Both the position numbers and the translations under genes were made by a program. From NCBI RefSeq assembly GCF_001895205.1, contig NZ_BDJF01000006.1, positions 445,581 to 509,580 on the forward strand: DNA of 64,000 nt. Direction: 5' to 3'. A model generated the notes under the pieces. It did not search any database. It saw only the letters and a program-made list of their open reading frames with translations, and had not been told where the DNA came from. Source of the DNA: Vibrio injensis (GTDB taxonomy: Bacteria; Pseudomonadota; Gammaproteobacteria; Enterobacterales; Vibrionaceae). Positions 26,463 to 37,082 of this stretch are shown one piece after another (the stretch's first letter is position 1; each line of letters begins with the position of its first letter).

Positions 26463-27416
26463 ATGGATGAATTATTCAAACTCTTTTATGCCAATGGTGC
26501 CCTACTTGTCATGTGGGGTGCTTTGTTATTTCATTGGCTATTGCCGATCCCTCACGCCGCCCATCCGATTACTTTGTGGCATAAATTTGCCGAAATATTG
26601 GCAGAGAAAGTCAATAAACCAAGCAGTTATCAACAAAGTTTAATTTCCGGCACTCTGGCTTGGCTACTGATGATTATCCCTACCATTATGCTGTGCGTTG
26701 CTCTGCAACCTCTGGTTTGGCACCCGCAACTGTTTGAATTAGCGTTATTGCTGTTAGCGCTCGATTGGCGCAGTGCGGATAAACTTAGCCAGCAGATGAG
26801 TCAAGCACTGGCACAACAGGATAAACCGTTAGCTCGCCGTTTATTGGTGCCGTTTGTTAATCGTGAAACGGCAACGCTTTCCCCGGTCGGTTTAGGTAAA
26901 GCCAGTGTTGAAACTATTACTATGGGTATTGGCCGTAACCTAATTGGGGTTCTGTTTTGGTATGGATTACTCGGAGGGATCGGTGCGTTTATTTATCGTT
27001 TAATGGTCGAATTGGCCCGTTGTTGGTCCCCTTCTCGTACTCAATTTCAGCCGTTTGGTTTGCCTGTTATTCGCGCCGTGGCAGTACTTGATATCGTTCC
27101 TTTGCGTTTATTTAGCTTACTGATCCTGATGGGCGAAAATGTTAACTATAATTTGACGCAAATGCTTAATCAAAGTCGCTCTTGGCCATTACCGGGGCCG
27201 GGATGGCTACTGTGCGCGGTAGGTAACAAATTACACTTAGCGCTGGGTGGACCAGCCATTTATGGTCAGCAGAAAGCGGTAAGAGCAAAAATTGGCGGAC
27301 GCATTGTACCTGCAAGCCTTCATTTAGCTCAACTACGTCAATTACTCACTCGTCGATTATGGCTTTGGCTTATTTTACAAAGCATTATGTTACTGCTCGT
27401 TTATCAAGGCGTATAA
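26463..27416 (+). CDS. Divergent CbiB/CobD-family membrane protein
   Basis: The 317-residue inner-membrane protein resembles adenosylcobinamide-phosphate synthase CbiB, which attaches aminopropanol to the corrin ring. The region RETATLSPVGLGKASVETIT aligns with the conserved CbiB block, but the following acidic-Asn part (AEN in CbiB as I recall) reads MGIGRN here. It lies 10 bp after mtnN and 2 bp before btuF, so a cobamide salvage role is suggested. ATG 26463 is chosen; an in-frame TTG at 26457 is possible. Activity is uncertain because of the altered motif; an AmpE-like role is the alternative. Confidence 0.7.
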   Translation: MDELFKLFYANGALLVMWGALLFHWLLPIPHAAHPITLWHKFAEILAEKVNKPSSYQQSLISGTLAWLLMIIPTIMLCVALQPLVWHPQLFELALLLLALDWRSADKLSQQMSQALAQQDKPLARRLLVPFVNRETATLSPVGLGKASVETITMGIGRNLIGVLFWYGLLGGIGAFIYRLMVELARCWSPSRTQFQPFGLPVIRAVAVLDIVPLRLFSLLILMGENVNYNLTQMLNQSRSWPLPGPGWLLCAVGNKLHLALGGPAIYGQQKAVRAKIGGRIVPASLHLAQLRQLLTRRLWLWLILQSIMLLLVYQGV

Positions 27417-27418
27417 AC

Positions 27419-28234
27419 ATGCCACACCGATTACTGCTCTTACTTCTGTTCTTTTGGCCCTGTTATGCTCTTGCTGCTGTAGAAAGGATCATTAGCTTAG
27501 CTCCTCATGCCACCGAACTGATATTTGCCGCTGGACTGGGAGATAAATTGGTGGCAGTGAGTGACTATAGTGATTACCCAGAATCAGCACAAAGCTTACC
27601 GCGAGTCGCCAATTATCAAGGGATCAACATTGAACGGATTCTGACCTTACAGCCTGATTTAGTGGTGGTATGGCCACAAGGTAATGCTATGCGAGAGGTA
27701 GATAAGTTAGCTCGCCTCGGCATTCCACTCTTTTATTCAGATCCAAAAACGTTAGATGATATTGCACTCGATATCGAAAAACTGAGTCAGTATGCCAGCG
27801 ATCCTAAACTTGGTATGCAAGCGGCCAATCAGTTTCGCCAGCAGCTTGCTCAACTCGGACAGAAATACGCTCATCTTGATAATGTACGTTATTTTTACCA
27901 ATTAAGTGAGAAGCCAATCATCACCTTAGCGCAAGGCAGTTGGCCAAGTGAGATTTTTACTTTTTGTGGGGGGGTGAATATTTTCCAGCATAGCCCATCT
28001 CCTTATCCTCAAGTGAGCATTGAACAGGTGCTACTCGCCAAACCGGAAGTCATTTTCACTTCAGAACAAGCAATAGTCGAAGGCACTATGTGGCAACGCT
28101 GGAAAAGCCAAATCCCAGCAGTAAAAAAGGGACAGATCACCAGTATCAATGCTGACTGGCTCAACCGGCAAACCCCAAGATCACTGCTCGCGATTGAGCA
28201 AGTTTGCAATTATTTTGCCCAAACACAAAAGTAG
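27419..28234 (+). CDS. btuF: Vitamin B12-binding periplasmic protein BtuF
   Basis: BtuF delivers cobalamin to the BtuCD transporter. The 271-residue product has a signal peptide ending CYALAA, then VERIISLAPHATELIFAAGL, the usual start of the substrate-binding lobe, with SDYPESAQSLPRV and IERILTLQPDLVVVW following. A Trp/Cys-containing part (WPSEIFTFCGGVNIF) fits the family. ATG 27419 is 2 bp after the cbiB-like stop; the longer open frame reads back into that gene. No btuC or btuD is next to it. Confidence 0.92.
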   Translation: MPHRLLLLLLFFWPCYALAAVERIISLAPHATELIFAAGLGDKLVAVSDYSDYPESAQSLPRVANYQGINIERILTLQPDLVVVWPQGNAMREVDKLARLGIPLFYSDPKTLDDIALDIEKLSQYASDPKLGMQAANQFRQQLAQLGQKYAHLDNVRYFYQLSEKPIITLAQGSWPSEIFTFCGGVNIFQHSPSPYPQVSIEQVLLAKPEVIFTSEQAIVEGTMWQRWKSQIPAVKKGQITSINADWLNRQTPRSLLAIEQVCNYFAQTQK

Positions 28235-28319
28235 TAACTAAAAAAGCAAAAGTTGCATACAATGTGCTCCCATTTACTCATCCCAAATTAACAGGGAATG
28301 TTAAGCGAGCGACTCAACT

Positions 28320-28940
28320 TTGGATACTTCACTGCTCTACTTGATTGATATGTTTGGCACTGCAGTGTTTGCGATTTCAGGCGTACTACTAGCAGGGCGA
28401 TTAAAGATGGACCCTTTCGGTGCGGTGGTTCTAGCTAGTGTCACCGCCATTGGTGGTGGAACCATACGCGATATGGCACTCGGTGCGACGCCGGTTTTTT
28501 GGATCACCGATACCACTTATTTATGGGTGATCTTTGCGACCTGCCTATTAACCATGTTGATTGTCCGTCGCCCTAAACGGGTGGCTTGGTGGATATTGCC
28601 CGTCTGTGATGCGGTAGGTCTGGCGGTATTTGTCGCTATTGGGGTTGAAAAAGCACTGATCTTCCAAGAATCAGCGTTAATCGCGATTATTATGGGGGTA
28701 ATCACTGGCTGCGGTGGAGGTATCATCCGTGATGTGCTTGCTCGTGAGATCCCTATGGTATTAAGAAGCGAAGTCTATGCCACCGCCTGTATTGTCGGCG
28801 GCATGGTACATACTAGCGCGCTCGCTTTAGATTATAACAGTTCGAGCGCTTTTCTCTGTGGCGTAATGTCAACTCTAGTTATCCGCTTATGCGCCATTCG
28901 TTGGCACTTATCATTGCCGACTTTTGCACTAACCAAATAA
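28320..28940 (+). CDS. YadS/TRIC-type (UPF0126) membrane protein
   Basis: The 206-residue protein has two repeats of three membrane spans each, with the glycine motifs TAIGGGTIRDMALG and GVITGCGGGIIRDVLAREIP. It is nearly collinear with E. coli YadS, a bacterial relative of TRIC cation channels that has also been linked to glycine transport. Position after btuF repeats the E. coli order. The start is TTG at 28320, giving MDTSLLYLIDMFGTAVF; the ribosome site is weak and the first codon is uncertain. Confidence 0.88.
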   Translation: MDTSLLYLIDMFGTAVFAISGVLLAGRLKMDPFGAVVLASVTAIGGGTIRDMALGATPVFWITDTTYLWVIFATCLLTMLIVRRPKRVAWWILPVCDAVGLAVFVAIGVEKALIFQESALIAIIMGVITGCGGGIIRDVLAREIPMVLRSEVYATACIVGGMVHTSALALDYNSSSAFLCGVMSTLVIRLCAIRWHLSLPTFALTK

Positions 28941-28947
28941 TCCCTCA

Positions 28948-28972
28948 ATCACCAGCCATCATGGCTGGTGAT
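28948..28972. repeat. 12-bp perfect inverted repeat after the YadS-like gene
   Basis: ATCACCAGCCAT and ATGGCTGGTGAT flank one C. No T-run follows on either strand, so it is not a standard intrinsic terminator; it may protect the mRNA end. Confidence 0.5.
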
Positions 28973-29064
28973 GCTCCATACGCAAGCTTTGTGACTTTAA
29001 TAGACGACACCGTAATGGTTCAAGGTTACCATTAGCGACATCTATTCCCATTTGTCATCAACCT

Positions 29065-29925
29065 ATGTTACTCGAAGGCATTGAAACCTTACTGGTGCTC
29101 AGCAAAGAAAAAACCATGAGCCGTACCGGTAGCCAACTCTATATCAGCCAATCGGCCGTCAGTAAGCGCATTGCGAACTTAGAGAAAAAACTCGGCAAGA
29201 AACTGATTGTTCCCGCAGGTCGACATATCAAATTGACCGCCGATGCCGAGCAATTAATTACCAGCATTGGCCCTAGATTTAATGAGTTGCATGGCTTGAT
29301 TTTTGAGCAGCAGATACTGGAAGACAATACACTATTGCGTATGGATTGCTCGGAGACGTTAGTCGCCGGTTATCTTGGCCAGATCATGGGACAACATCGC
29401 AAGCAGGATCCGCATTGGCTGATCACTACCAACCACACGCCGAGAATTGTCGAAAATGTTCAGTCTGGCAAAGCCACCTTGGGCTTTTGTGCCGGTTATC
29501 TGCCTGCCAATCATGGTTTGCTGACCTTTCATTTAGGCGATGAGCCATTTACCGTAATTAGCCAAGCCCCTTTGCACTCACTACCAAGCGAGCTGATCAC
29601 TAATGATTTAGCCAATCCCGCCAACACCTATCAAGCAGCCATACTGCACAAACAAGGCATTCGACCGGCGATGGAGATGGACTCTTACACCGCCGCCGCG
29701 CAGCTAGCGCTCGGCGGTATGTTACCGGCCTTAGTGCCACGCTCGATTGTCAGCACCCTAAAAATTGAGCCTCAGCACTGCTTTGATTTCGTTGAACTTG
29801 CCGATCTGACTCGGCCCATTCATATTTGTCTACGCGCCAGCCGCTATCGCAGCATTAGAGTCCAAACATTGATAACAGCGCTGCATGATGCTGTTCCCAA
29901 AGCAGTTTTAGCGCCATCAGCATAG
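29065..29925 (+). CDS. LysR-family transcriptional regulator
   Basis: The 286-residue protein has an N-terminal helix-turn-helix (TGSQLYISQSAVSKRIANLE, about residues 21-40) and a periplasmic-binding-like effector domain. Effector and targets are unknown. The last 71 bp overlap the 3' end of the convergent transporter gene, so control of that transporter is possible but not shown. The helix SAVSKRIANLEKKLGKKL is typical. The start at 29065 has no strong Shine-Dalgarno site, but the helix-turn-helix begins at the usual distance. Confidence 0.88.
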   Translation: MLLEGIETLLVLSKEKTMSRTGSQLYISQSAVSKRIANLEKKLGKKLIVPAGRHIKLTADAEQLITSIGPRFNELHGLIFEQQILEDNTLLRMDCSETLVAGYLGQIMGQHRKQDPHWLITTNHTPRIVENVQSGKATLGFCAGYLPANHGLLTFHLGDEPFTVISQAPLHSLPSELITNDLANPANTYQAAILHKQGIRPAMEMDSYTAAAQLALGGMLPALVPRSIVSTLKIEPQHCFDFVELADLTRPIHICLRASRYRSIRVQTLITALHDAVPKAVLAPSA

Positions 29926-30640
29926 ACATGGTGATCACCAGAGGGCGAATCCAACGCTGACCTTGGCTGATCACCACTTTTGCTCCCATACGAGCACCAA
30001 TAAAGCCACCAACCGCCATGGTTAAACCTATCTGCCAAATGGGTAATCCGGCGATTAAGAAAAAAGTCAGCGCGGCAATGTTGGAGGTAAAATTAAGCAC
30101 CTTAGTGCGCGCGGTAGCTTCCACCAATCCAAAATGACCTAAAGCGACAAAACAGACGGTAAAGATTGAGCCGGTACCGGGGCCAAAAAAACCATCATAA
30201 AAACCGATACCAAAACCCACCGTGAAAGCAAACGCGGTTTCGGATAAAGGTGCAGACCCAGTGTGAGTTTTAGTAGTCGGAGCCAATAAGAAATAAAGCG
30301 ATATACCGATAAGTAGAAGTGGGATAAGGCTAGTCAACAAAGAGGCATCAATATACTGCACCGCTTCCGCGCCAAGTGCCGCGCCAACAAAAGTACACAC
30401 AATGGCGAGGCGCATCGATTTTAGGCTTACAACACCATTGCGGACAAAATAAAAAGTGGCAGAAAAGCTACCAAAGGAGCTTTGCAGTTTATTGGTCGCC
30501 AGTGCTTGGGTCGGCGGTACCCCTGCGGCCAATAAGGCCGGTAAAGTCAGTAAACCGCCGCCGCCTGCCATGGCATCAATAAATCCCGCAACAGCCGCTA
30601 CTAAAAATAGTAAGCCCAGCACTTCCAATGAAAGTTCCAT
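29855..30640 (-). CDS. TSUP-family transporter (YfcA-like)
   Basis: The 261-residue protein has about eight membrane spans and the TSUP half-motifs AGFIDAMAGGGGLLTLPAL and GFYDGFFGPGTGSIF. The family exports or imports sulfite, sulfoacetate or other small anions; the closest named relative is YfcA, whose substrate is unclear. Its last 71 bases are antisense to the end of the LysR gene. Upstream it is separated from carB by 206 bp that contain the carB terminator. Confidence 0.88.
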   Translation of the reverse strand: MELSLEVLGLLFLVAAVAGFIDAMAGGGGLLTLPALLAAGVPPTQALATNKLQSSFGSFSATFYFVRNGVVSLKSMRLAIVCTFVGAALGAEAVQYIDASLLTSLIPLLLIGISLYFLLAPTTKTHTGSAPLSETAFAFTVGFGIGFYDGFFGPGTGSIFTVCFVALGHFGLVEATARTKVLNFTSNIAALTFFLIAGLPIWQIGLTMAVGGFIGARMGAKVVISQGQRWIRPLVITMSMLMALKLLWEQHHAALLSMFGL

Positions 30641-30776
30641 TTCTCATCAACATGTTAAATAATAAAGCTTAACAGTATCACTGCTCAAAACATCAAAACA
30701 GCGAAATGCAAGACAACAACCTATTCCATTTATTCATCAATATAGACTTGGGAGATCACTGGGCAATTGAGATGAT

Positions 30777-30803
30777 AAAAAAGCCCGCTTAATTCAGCGG
30801 GCA
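30777..30803 (-). terminator. Terminator of carAB
   Basis: GCCCGCT pairs with AGCGGGC around a 6-nt loop, followed on the minus strand by six T. It is 43 bp past the carB stop. Confidence 0.8.
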
Positions 30804-30846
30804 ATGAGGTTGTCTGATAAGCCTTAACGACTTACCTTAATTGTTA

Positions 30847-33800
30847 TTAGGCTAAGCTGGCTTTGACTTGCTCATGTAGCTCTTGCACCGAAGTGACCGA
30901 CGCTTTCGCGTCCGCGGTGTGTGACATACAAGTTGCAAATGCCGCATTTAACGTCGTGGTATAGTTAACTTTTTCAGCTAGAGCACCACGGCGCAATACT
31001 TTTGAATCTTCAATCGCTTGACGACCTGCCGCGGTATTGACGATATAGGTGTACTCATTGTTTTTGATTCGATCCAAGATATGCGGACGCCCTTCATGTA
31101 CCTTATTCACTAGGCGAGGGTTAATCCCAGCTTCACCGAGAATCACCGCGGTACCATGAGTTGCATCTAACTGATAACCAAGTTTGATCAACTTAGAAGC
31201 TAAATCGACCACACGCTCTTTATCTTCTTCACGTACCGATAATAGTGCTCGGCCACCATCGGGATACACGTTGCCACAGCCAAGTTCAGCTTTAGCGTAA
31301 GCTTCAGCAAACGTTGCCCCAACGCCCATCACTTCACCAGTTGAGCGCATTTCAGGACCGAGTAGCGGGTCAACACCTGGAAACTTATTAAAAGGCAGCA
31401 CGACTTCTTTGACCGAATAATAAGGAGGAATGATCTCTTTGGTAAAGCCTTGTGACTCAAGTGACTGACCAGCCATCACACGTGCGGCAATTTTTGCCAG
31501 CGGCGCGCCAGTCGCTTTGGATACGAACGGCACCGTTCGTGCAGCGCGAGGGTTGACTTCAATCAGATAAACTTGATTATTTTTCACCGCAAATTGGGTG
31601 TTCATCAAACCGCGTACACCTAATTCAAAAGCTAACTTCTCAACTTGCTCACGCATCACATCTTGAATTTCTTGGCTTAGCGTGTAAGCCGGTAGTGAGC
31701 ACGCTGAGTCACCGGAGTGAACACCCGCTTGTTCAATGTGCTCCATGATGCCGCCAATCACGACTCGCTCGCCATCACAAATCGCATCGATATCCACTTC
31801 AACCGCATCGTCTAAAAAGCGATCGAGCAGAACCGGTGACTCATTCGATACACTGACCGCTTCGTTAAAGTAACGACGTAAATCTTGCTCGTCATAGACA
31901 ATTTCCATCGCCCGACCACCAAGCACATAAGAAGGACGTACTACCAACGGGAAGCCAATCTCTCTTGATTTTTCAATCGCTTGTTCCATGGTGGTGACCG
32001 TGGCATTTTCTGGTTGCAGTAACCCTAAACGCTCTACCGCTTGCTGGAAGCGTTCACGGTCTTCCGCGCGATCAATCGCATCTGGGCTAGTACCAATAAT
32101 CGGCACTCCGGCCGCTTCTAAGGCGCGTGCCAGTTTTAATGGCGTTTGACCGCCGTATTGGACAATAACCCCTTTCGGTTTTTCAACGCGAACAATGGCT
32201 AACACATCTTCCAGTGTTACTGGCTCGAAATAGAGGCGATCTGAGGTATCGTAGTCGGTGGATACGGTTTCTGGGTTACAGTTCACCATGATGGTTTCAT
32301 AGCCATCTTCACGCAGTGCAAGTGAAGCATGAACGCAGCAATAATCAAATTCGATACCTTGACCGATACGGTTTGGACCACCGCCGAGCACCATAATTTT
32401 GTCTTTATCCGTTGGCTGCGCTTCACACTCTTCATCATAGGTTGAGTACATATAAGCGGTATCGGATGAGAACTCCGCTGCGCAGGTATCGACACGTTTA
32501 TAGACCGGATGAATATTGTACTGATCACGCAAGCGACGAATTTCACTTTCTGCTACGCCTAATAGAGCAGAAAGACGCGCATCAGCAAAACCTTTGCGTT
32601 TCATTTTACGCAGGATATCGGCATTAAGGCCGGCAAAGCCACCCGCTTTCACTTGCTGCTCCATCTTGACCAGTTCTTCGATTTGCACCAAGAACCAGCG
32701 GTCGATATTGGTTAAGTTAAATACTCCATCGACCGATAAACCAGCACGAAACGCATCAGCAATGTACCAAATACGCTCAGCACCGGCTTCTTTCAGTTCG
32801 TGACGAATTTTGGTCAGTGCATCAGGGGCATCGAGATCAACCATTTCATCAAAACCACTCACACCCACTTCTAAGCCGCGTAATGCCTTTTGCAGTGATT
32901 CTTGCTGGTTACGACCAATGGCCATCACTTCACCGACAGACTTCATCTGTGTCGTTAAACGATCGTTGGAGCCAGCGAATTTTTCAAAGTTAAAGCGTGG
33001 AATTTTGGTGACCACGTAGTCAATCGTTGGCTCAAACGATGCTGGGGTTGCACCGCCAGTGATGTCGTTCATCAACTCATCAAGTGTGAAGCCAACCGCT
33101 AATTTAGCGGCCACTTTAGCAATCGGAAAACCAGTTGCCTTTGAAGCCAGAGCAGAAGAGCGTGACACACGAGGGTTCATCTCGATGATCACCATGCGGC
33201 CATCTTTCGGGTTAATACCAAACTGTACATTCGAGCCGCCAGTTTCAACGCCAATTTCACGCAATACCGCTAATGAAGCATTACGCATCAGCTGATACTC
33301 TTTATCGGTAAGAGTTTGCGCCGGCGCTACTGTAATTGAGTCACCCGTATGAATACCCATTGGGTCGAAGTTTTCAATTGCACAGACGATGATGCAGTTG
33401 TCGTTTTTATCACGTACCACTTCCATCTCGTACTCTTTCCAACCGATCAGCGATTCATCAATCAATAACTCATTGGTTGGCGATAAGTCGAGGCCGCGGC
33501 GACAAATTTCTTCAAACTCTTCTTTGTTGTAGGCAATACCGCCACCGGTTCCGCCCATGGTAAAAGAAGGACGGATGATACAAGGGAAACCGACCATCTC
33601 TTGTACTCGGTAAGCCTCTTCCATACTCTTGGCGGTATCCGCACGAGGACAGGCTAAGCCGATGGATTTCATGGCTTTATCAAAACGTGAGCGATCTTCT
33701 GCTTTATCGATCGCATCAGCGGTTGCACCGATCATTTCTACGCCGAACTCAGCCAATACACCTTGGCGCTCTAGTTCTAACGCGCAGTTCAATGCCGTCT

Positions 33801-34077
33801 GGCCGCCCATGGTTGGCAATACGGCGTCAGGGCGCTCTTTTTCAATAATTTTACGCACCACTTCCCAATGAATCGGCTCAATATAAGTGGCATCGGCCAT
33901 ATCGGGGTCGGTCATGATCGTTGCTGGATTCGAGTTGACGAGAATCACTCGATAGCCTTCTTCACGTAACGCTTTACAAGCTTGGGCACCTGAGTAGTCG
34001 AACTCACAAGCCTGACCAATGACAATCGGGCCTGCACCTAAAATTAGAATACTGTTAATGTCAGTACGTTTTGGCAT
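30847..34077 (-). CDS. carB: Carbamoyl-phosphate synthase large chain
   Basis: CarB makes carbamoyl phosphate from ammonia (delivered by CarA), bicarbonate and two ATP, for both arginine and pyrimidine synthesis. The 1076-residue product has the two homologous ATP-grasp halves, starting [19 protein letters not shown] and [19 protein letters not shown], each with its E-N-R metal site (e.g. [40 protein letters not shown]), then a C-terminal allosteric MGS-like domain. It lies 16 bp after carA on the same strand, and a terminator follows it. Confidence 0.98.
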   Translation of the reverse strand: MPKRTDINSILILGAGPIVIGQACEFDYSGAQACKALREEGYRVILVNSNPATIMTDPDMADATYIEPIHWEVVRKIIEKERPDAVLPTMGGQTALNCALELERQGVLAEFGVEMIGATADAIDKAEDRSRFDKAMKSIGLACPRADTAKSMEEAYRVQEMVGFPCIIRPSFTMGGTGGGIAYNKEEFEEICRRGLDLSPTNELLIDESLIGWKEYEMEVVRDKNDNCIIVCAIENFDPMGIHTGDSITVAPAQTLTDKEYQLMRNASLAVLREIGVETGGSNVQFGINPKDGRMVIIEMNPRVSRSSALASKATGFPIAKVAAKLAVGFTLDELMNDITGGATPASFEPTIDYVVTKIPRFNFEKFAGSNDRLTTQMKSVGEVMAIGRNQQESLQKALRGLEVGVSGFDEMVDLDAPDALTKIRHELKEAGAERIWYIADAFRAGLSVDGVFNLTNIDRWFLVQIEELVKMEQQVKAGGFAGLNADILRKMKRKGFADARLSALLGVAESEIRRLRDQYNIHPVYKRVDTCAAEFSSDTAYMYSTYDEECEAQPTDKDKIMVLGGGPNRIGQGIEFDYCCVHASLALREDGYETIMVNCNPETVSTDYDTSDRLYFEPVTLEDVLAIVRVEKPKGVIVQYGGQTPLKLARALEAAGVPIIGTSPDAIDRAEDRERFQQAVERLGLLQPENATVTTMEQAIEKSREIGFPLVVRPSYVLGGRAMEIVYDEQDLRRYFNEAVSVSNESPVLLDRFLDDAVEVDIDAICDGERVVIGGIMEHIEQAGVHSGDSACSLPAYTLSQEIQDVMREQVEKLAFELGVRGLMNTQFAVKNNQVYLIEVNPRAARTVPFVSKATGAPLAKIAARVMAGQSLESQGFTKEIIPPYYSVKEVVLPFNKFPGVDPLLGPEMRSTGEVMGVGATFAEAYAKAELGCGNVYPDGGRALLSVREEDKERVVDLASKLIKLGYQLDATHGTAVILGEAGINPRLVNKVHEGRPHILDRIKNNEYTYIVNTAAGRQAIEDSKVLRRGALAEKVNYTTTLNAAFATCMSHTADAKASVTSVQELHEQVKASLA

Positions 34078-34093
34078 TGTCTACTACTCCGAA

Positions 34094-35233
34094 TTAGGCT
34101 GTATGCTGTTTAATTAATTCAATGAAATGGTCAAAAAGAGGAGCGGCATCGTGGGGACCGGGGCTTGCTTCTGGGTGACCTTGGAAGCTAAACGCAGGTT
34201 TATCAGTGCGATGAATGCCTTGTAATGAGCCATCAAACAGTGATTTGTGTGTTGCGCGCAACGTGTCTGGTAAGCTTGCTTCATCAACAGCAAAGCCATG
34301 ATTTTGCGCTGTGATCATCACGACATTACGCTGTAAATCTTTTACAGGATGGTTCGCACCATGGTGACCAAATTTCATTTTGACTGTCTGCGCACCAGAA
34401 GCTAAGGCTAAAATTTGGTGTCCTAAACAGATCCCAAATACCGGTAATCCTTTCTCTAAGAACACCTTAGTGGCTTCAATTGCATAAGTACATGGGGCGG
34501 GATCACCAGGACCGTTGGATAAGAAAACACCATCAGGGTGGAGTGCTAATACCTCTTCGGCTGACGTTTGTGCTGGTACAACCGTTAAGCGGCATCCTCG
34601 GTCAACCAACATACGTAAGATGTTACGTTTGGCTCCGAAATCGTAGGCAACGACGTGATAGGGTAACTCGCTGTGGTCTTTTGCTTCAGGAAGTCCACCT
34701 TCCAACGTCCACGAACCTTGTTGCCATGCATACGCTTCTTGTGTTGTAACCTCTTTCGCAAGATCCATTCCTTTTAAGCCTGGGAAATTTTTTGCTTTCT
34801 CGAGTGCAAATGCTTCATCCAAAGACTCACCAGCCATAATGCAGCCATTTTGCGCGCCTTTTTCCCGCAAAATACGCGTCAGTTTACGCGTATCAATCTC
34901 TGCAATACCGAGAATATTTTGTGATTTTAGATAGTCAGAAAGAGAGCGTTGATTACGGAAGTTAGAAGCGATAAGAGGGAGATCGCGAATCACTAGGCCT
35001 TGGGCGTGGATAGAAGAGGATTCTTCGTCTTCAGTATTAGTTCCGGTATTACCAATGTGGGGATAAGTGAGAGTAACAATTTGTTGAGAATAGGAAGGGT
35101 CAGTGAGAATTTCTTGGTACCCCGTCATCGAAGTATTAAAAACAACTTCACCAACGGAAAAACCCTCTGCCCCAATGGACACTCCGTGGAACACTGTCCC
35201 ATCTTCTAGGACCAACAGTGCTGGTTTACTCAA
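34094..35233 (-). CDS. carA: Carbamoyl-phosphate synthase small (glutaminase) chain
   Basis: CarA hydrolyses glutamine and channels ammonia to CarB. The 379-residue product has an N-terminal CarA fold ([33 protein letters not shown]) and a class I glutaminase with nucleophile Cys in FGICLGHQ and the His-Glu pair in FQGHPEAS. The start codon is TTG at 35233, with a strong GGAGG 5 bases upstream; E. coli carA also starts with TTG. Upstream are a good sigma-70 promoter, ARG-box-like sites and a long palindrome. Confidence 0.97.
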   Translation of the reverse strand: MSKPALLVLEDGTVFHGVSIGAEGFSVGEVVFNTSMTGYQEILTDPSYSQQIVTLTYPHIGNTGTNTEDEESSSIHAQGLVIRDLPLIASNFRNQRSLSDYLKSQNILGIAEIDTRKLTRILREKGAQNGCIMAGESLDEAFALEKAKNFPGLKGMDLAKEVTTQEAYAWQQGSWTLEGGLPEAKDHSELPYHVVAYDFGAKRNILRMLVDRGCRLTVVPAQTSAEEVLALHPDGVFLSNGPGDPAPCTYAIEATKVFLEKGLPVFGICLGHQILALASGAQTVKMKFGHHGANHPVKDLQRNVVMITAQNHGFAVDEASLPDTLRATHKSLFDGSLQGIHRTDKPAFSFQGHPEASPGPHDAAPLFDHFIELIKQHTA

Positions 35234-35241
35234 GACAACCT

Positions 35242-35279
35242 CCAGAATAAAAATGCATTAAATATAAATTAAATCTCAA
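35242..35279 (-). promoter_or_regulatory. Tandem ARG-box-like sites before carA
   Basis: Two 18-bp stretches, 35242-35259 and 35262-35279, are spaced by 2 bp. The first (with GAATAAAAATGCA) matches the ArgR consensus TGAAT-W4-ATTCA at most positions, the second more weakly. In E. coli two ARG boxes overlap the arginine-controlled carAB P2 promoter. ArgR binding here is inferred. Confidence 0.45.
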
Positions 35280-35338
35280 ATCTGCCTTCCTGTTCGCAGC
35301 GAGACGTTGCTTGAGGGTATGTTAGACAAATTGGCGGT

Positions 35339-35367
35339 ATTCTAAGGTTCACACTAATCCCTGTCAA
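35339..35367 (-). promoter_or_regulatory. carAB promoter
   Basis: TTGACA and TAGAAT are separated by exactly 17 bp on the minus strand, placing the start near 35332, about 100 nt before the carA start codon. Confidence 0.75.
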
Positions 35368-35372
35368 CAATC

Positions 35373-35401
35373 GTTGATAAATTAAATTTTAATTTATCAA
35401 C
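35373..35401. promoter_or_regulatory. 29-nt perfect palindrome upstream of the carAB promoter
   Basis: GTTGATAAATTAAA, a central T, then TTTAATTTATCAAC. Its near edge is 5 bp from the -35 box and its centre at about -55 from the start point, a typical place for an activator or for a repressor loop. No regulator can be named. Confidence 0.6.
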
Positions 35402-35670
35402 TTGCCAATAAAAACCAAACCAAAGCCAACAAAACGATACTTTTCTTACCTTTTTATCGCCAATAATGATGAAATAAATAAAAAGCACCTAAATGACCAG
35501 TAAAAAAAAACAACAAAAAAACCAAAAACAAAAGCAAACGATAAACAAAGACAAAAACAATCAAAAACAGACAACTAAAGAAAAAACACCAACCAACCCG
35601 CTATTTATTACAACAAAATAGCTATAATTAAGCTTTTAAAAAAAGCTTAATATTCTTAGTTAACGTGAAT

Positions 35671-35702
35671 AAAAAAAATGCGCCAATCTAAACTGGCGCA
35701 TA
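35671..35702 (-). terminator. Terminator of dapB
   Basis: TGCGCCA pairs with TGGCGCA across an 8-nt loop, with eight T after it on the minus strand, about 10 bp past the dapB stop. Confidence 0.85.
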
Positions 35703-35711
35703 ATTATGTAA

Positions 35712-36536
<825 letters not shown>

Positions 36537-36613
36537 TTATCATTCCATGGTTCGCGATAGACGATTTATCCATTACCCTTAAACTAACAACTATCCTCGA
36601 TGCTGGCTAGCAC

Positions 36614-37012
36614 TTAGAGTAACTCTTTCATCACTCGCTCAACAATCGCATTATTAGCCGCAGGGAAAGCGTAGTTTGTCAGGTCACTGATCAGGACCCA
36701 TTTACCTTGTTGGCCTTCTTTACCGAAAGGTTGGCCTTCGAAATGACTCACTAACATGAAATCAAACATTAAGGCTTTATCAGAGTAATCAAATTCAAGA
36801 TGTTCAAACAAATTCTGCTCAGTAACCGTAATACCAATCTCTTCATACAATTCACGAGACAAAGCTTGCTTAATGCTTTCACCAGCCTCAACCTTTCCTC
36901 CAGGAAACTCCCATAACCCCCCTTGATGTTTATCATCAGGGCGTTTAGTAATATAAATCTGTGAACCTTCAGAATTAACAATAATCCCGGCAACGATATG
37001 AATACGTTTCAT
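36614..37012 (-). CDS. mutT: 8-oxo-dGTP diphosphatase MutT
   Basis: MutT hydrolyses 8-oxo-dGTP and prevents A:T to C:G changes. The 132-residue Nudix protein has the full box G-x5-E-x7-REUxEExGU (GGKVEAGES...RELYEEIGI, residues about 38-61). Met at 37012 (MKRIHIVAGII) matches E. coli MKKLQIAVGII. Downstream of secA on the same strand as in E. coli, but separated by the secA terminator at 37038-37067. Confidence 0.95.
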   Translation of the reverse strand: MKRIHIVAGIIVNSEGSQIYITKRPDDKHQGGLWEFPGGKVEAGESIKQALSRELYEEIGITVTEQNLFEHLEFDYSDKALMFDFMLVSHFEGQPFGKEGQQGKWVLISDLTNYAFPAANNAIVERVMKELL

Positions 37013-37037
37013 GCGTTTTCCCATACGATATAGATTA

Positions 37038-37067
37038 AAAAAAGAGTCGCTTAAGCGACTCTTTTTA
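37038..37067. terminator. Terminator after secA
   Basis: AAAAGAGTCGCTT and AAGCGACTCTTTT form a continuous palindrome with flanking A and T runs. It lies 16 bp past the secA stop and before mutT. Confidence 0.8.
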
Positions 37068-37082
37068 CTGAATTAAATAAAA

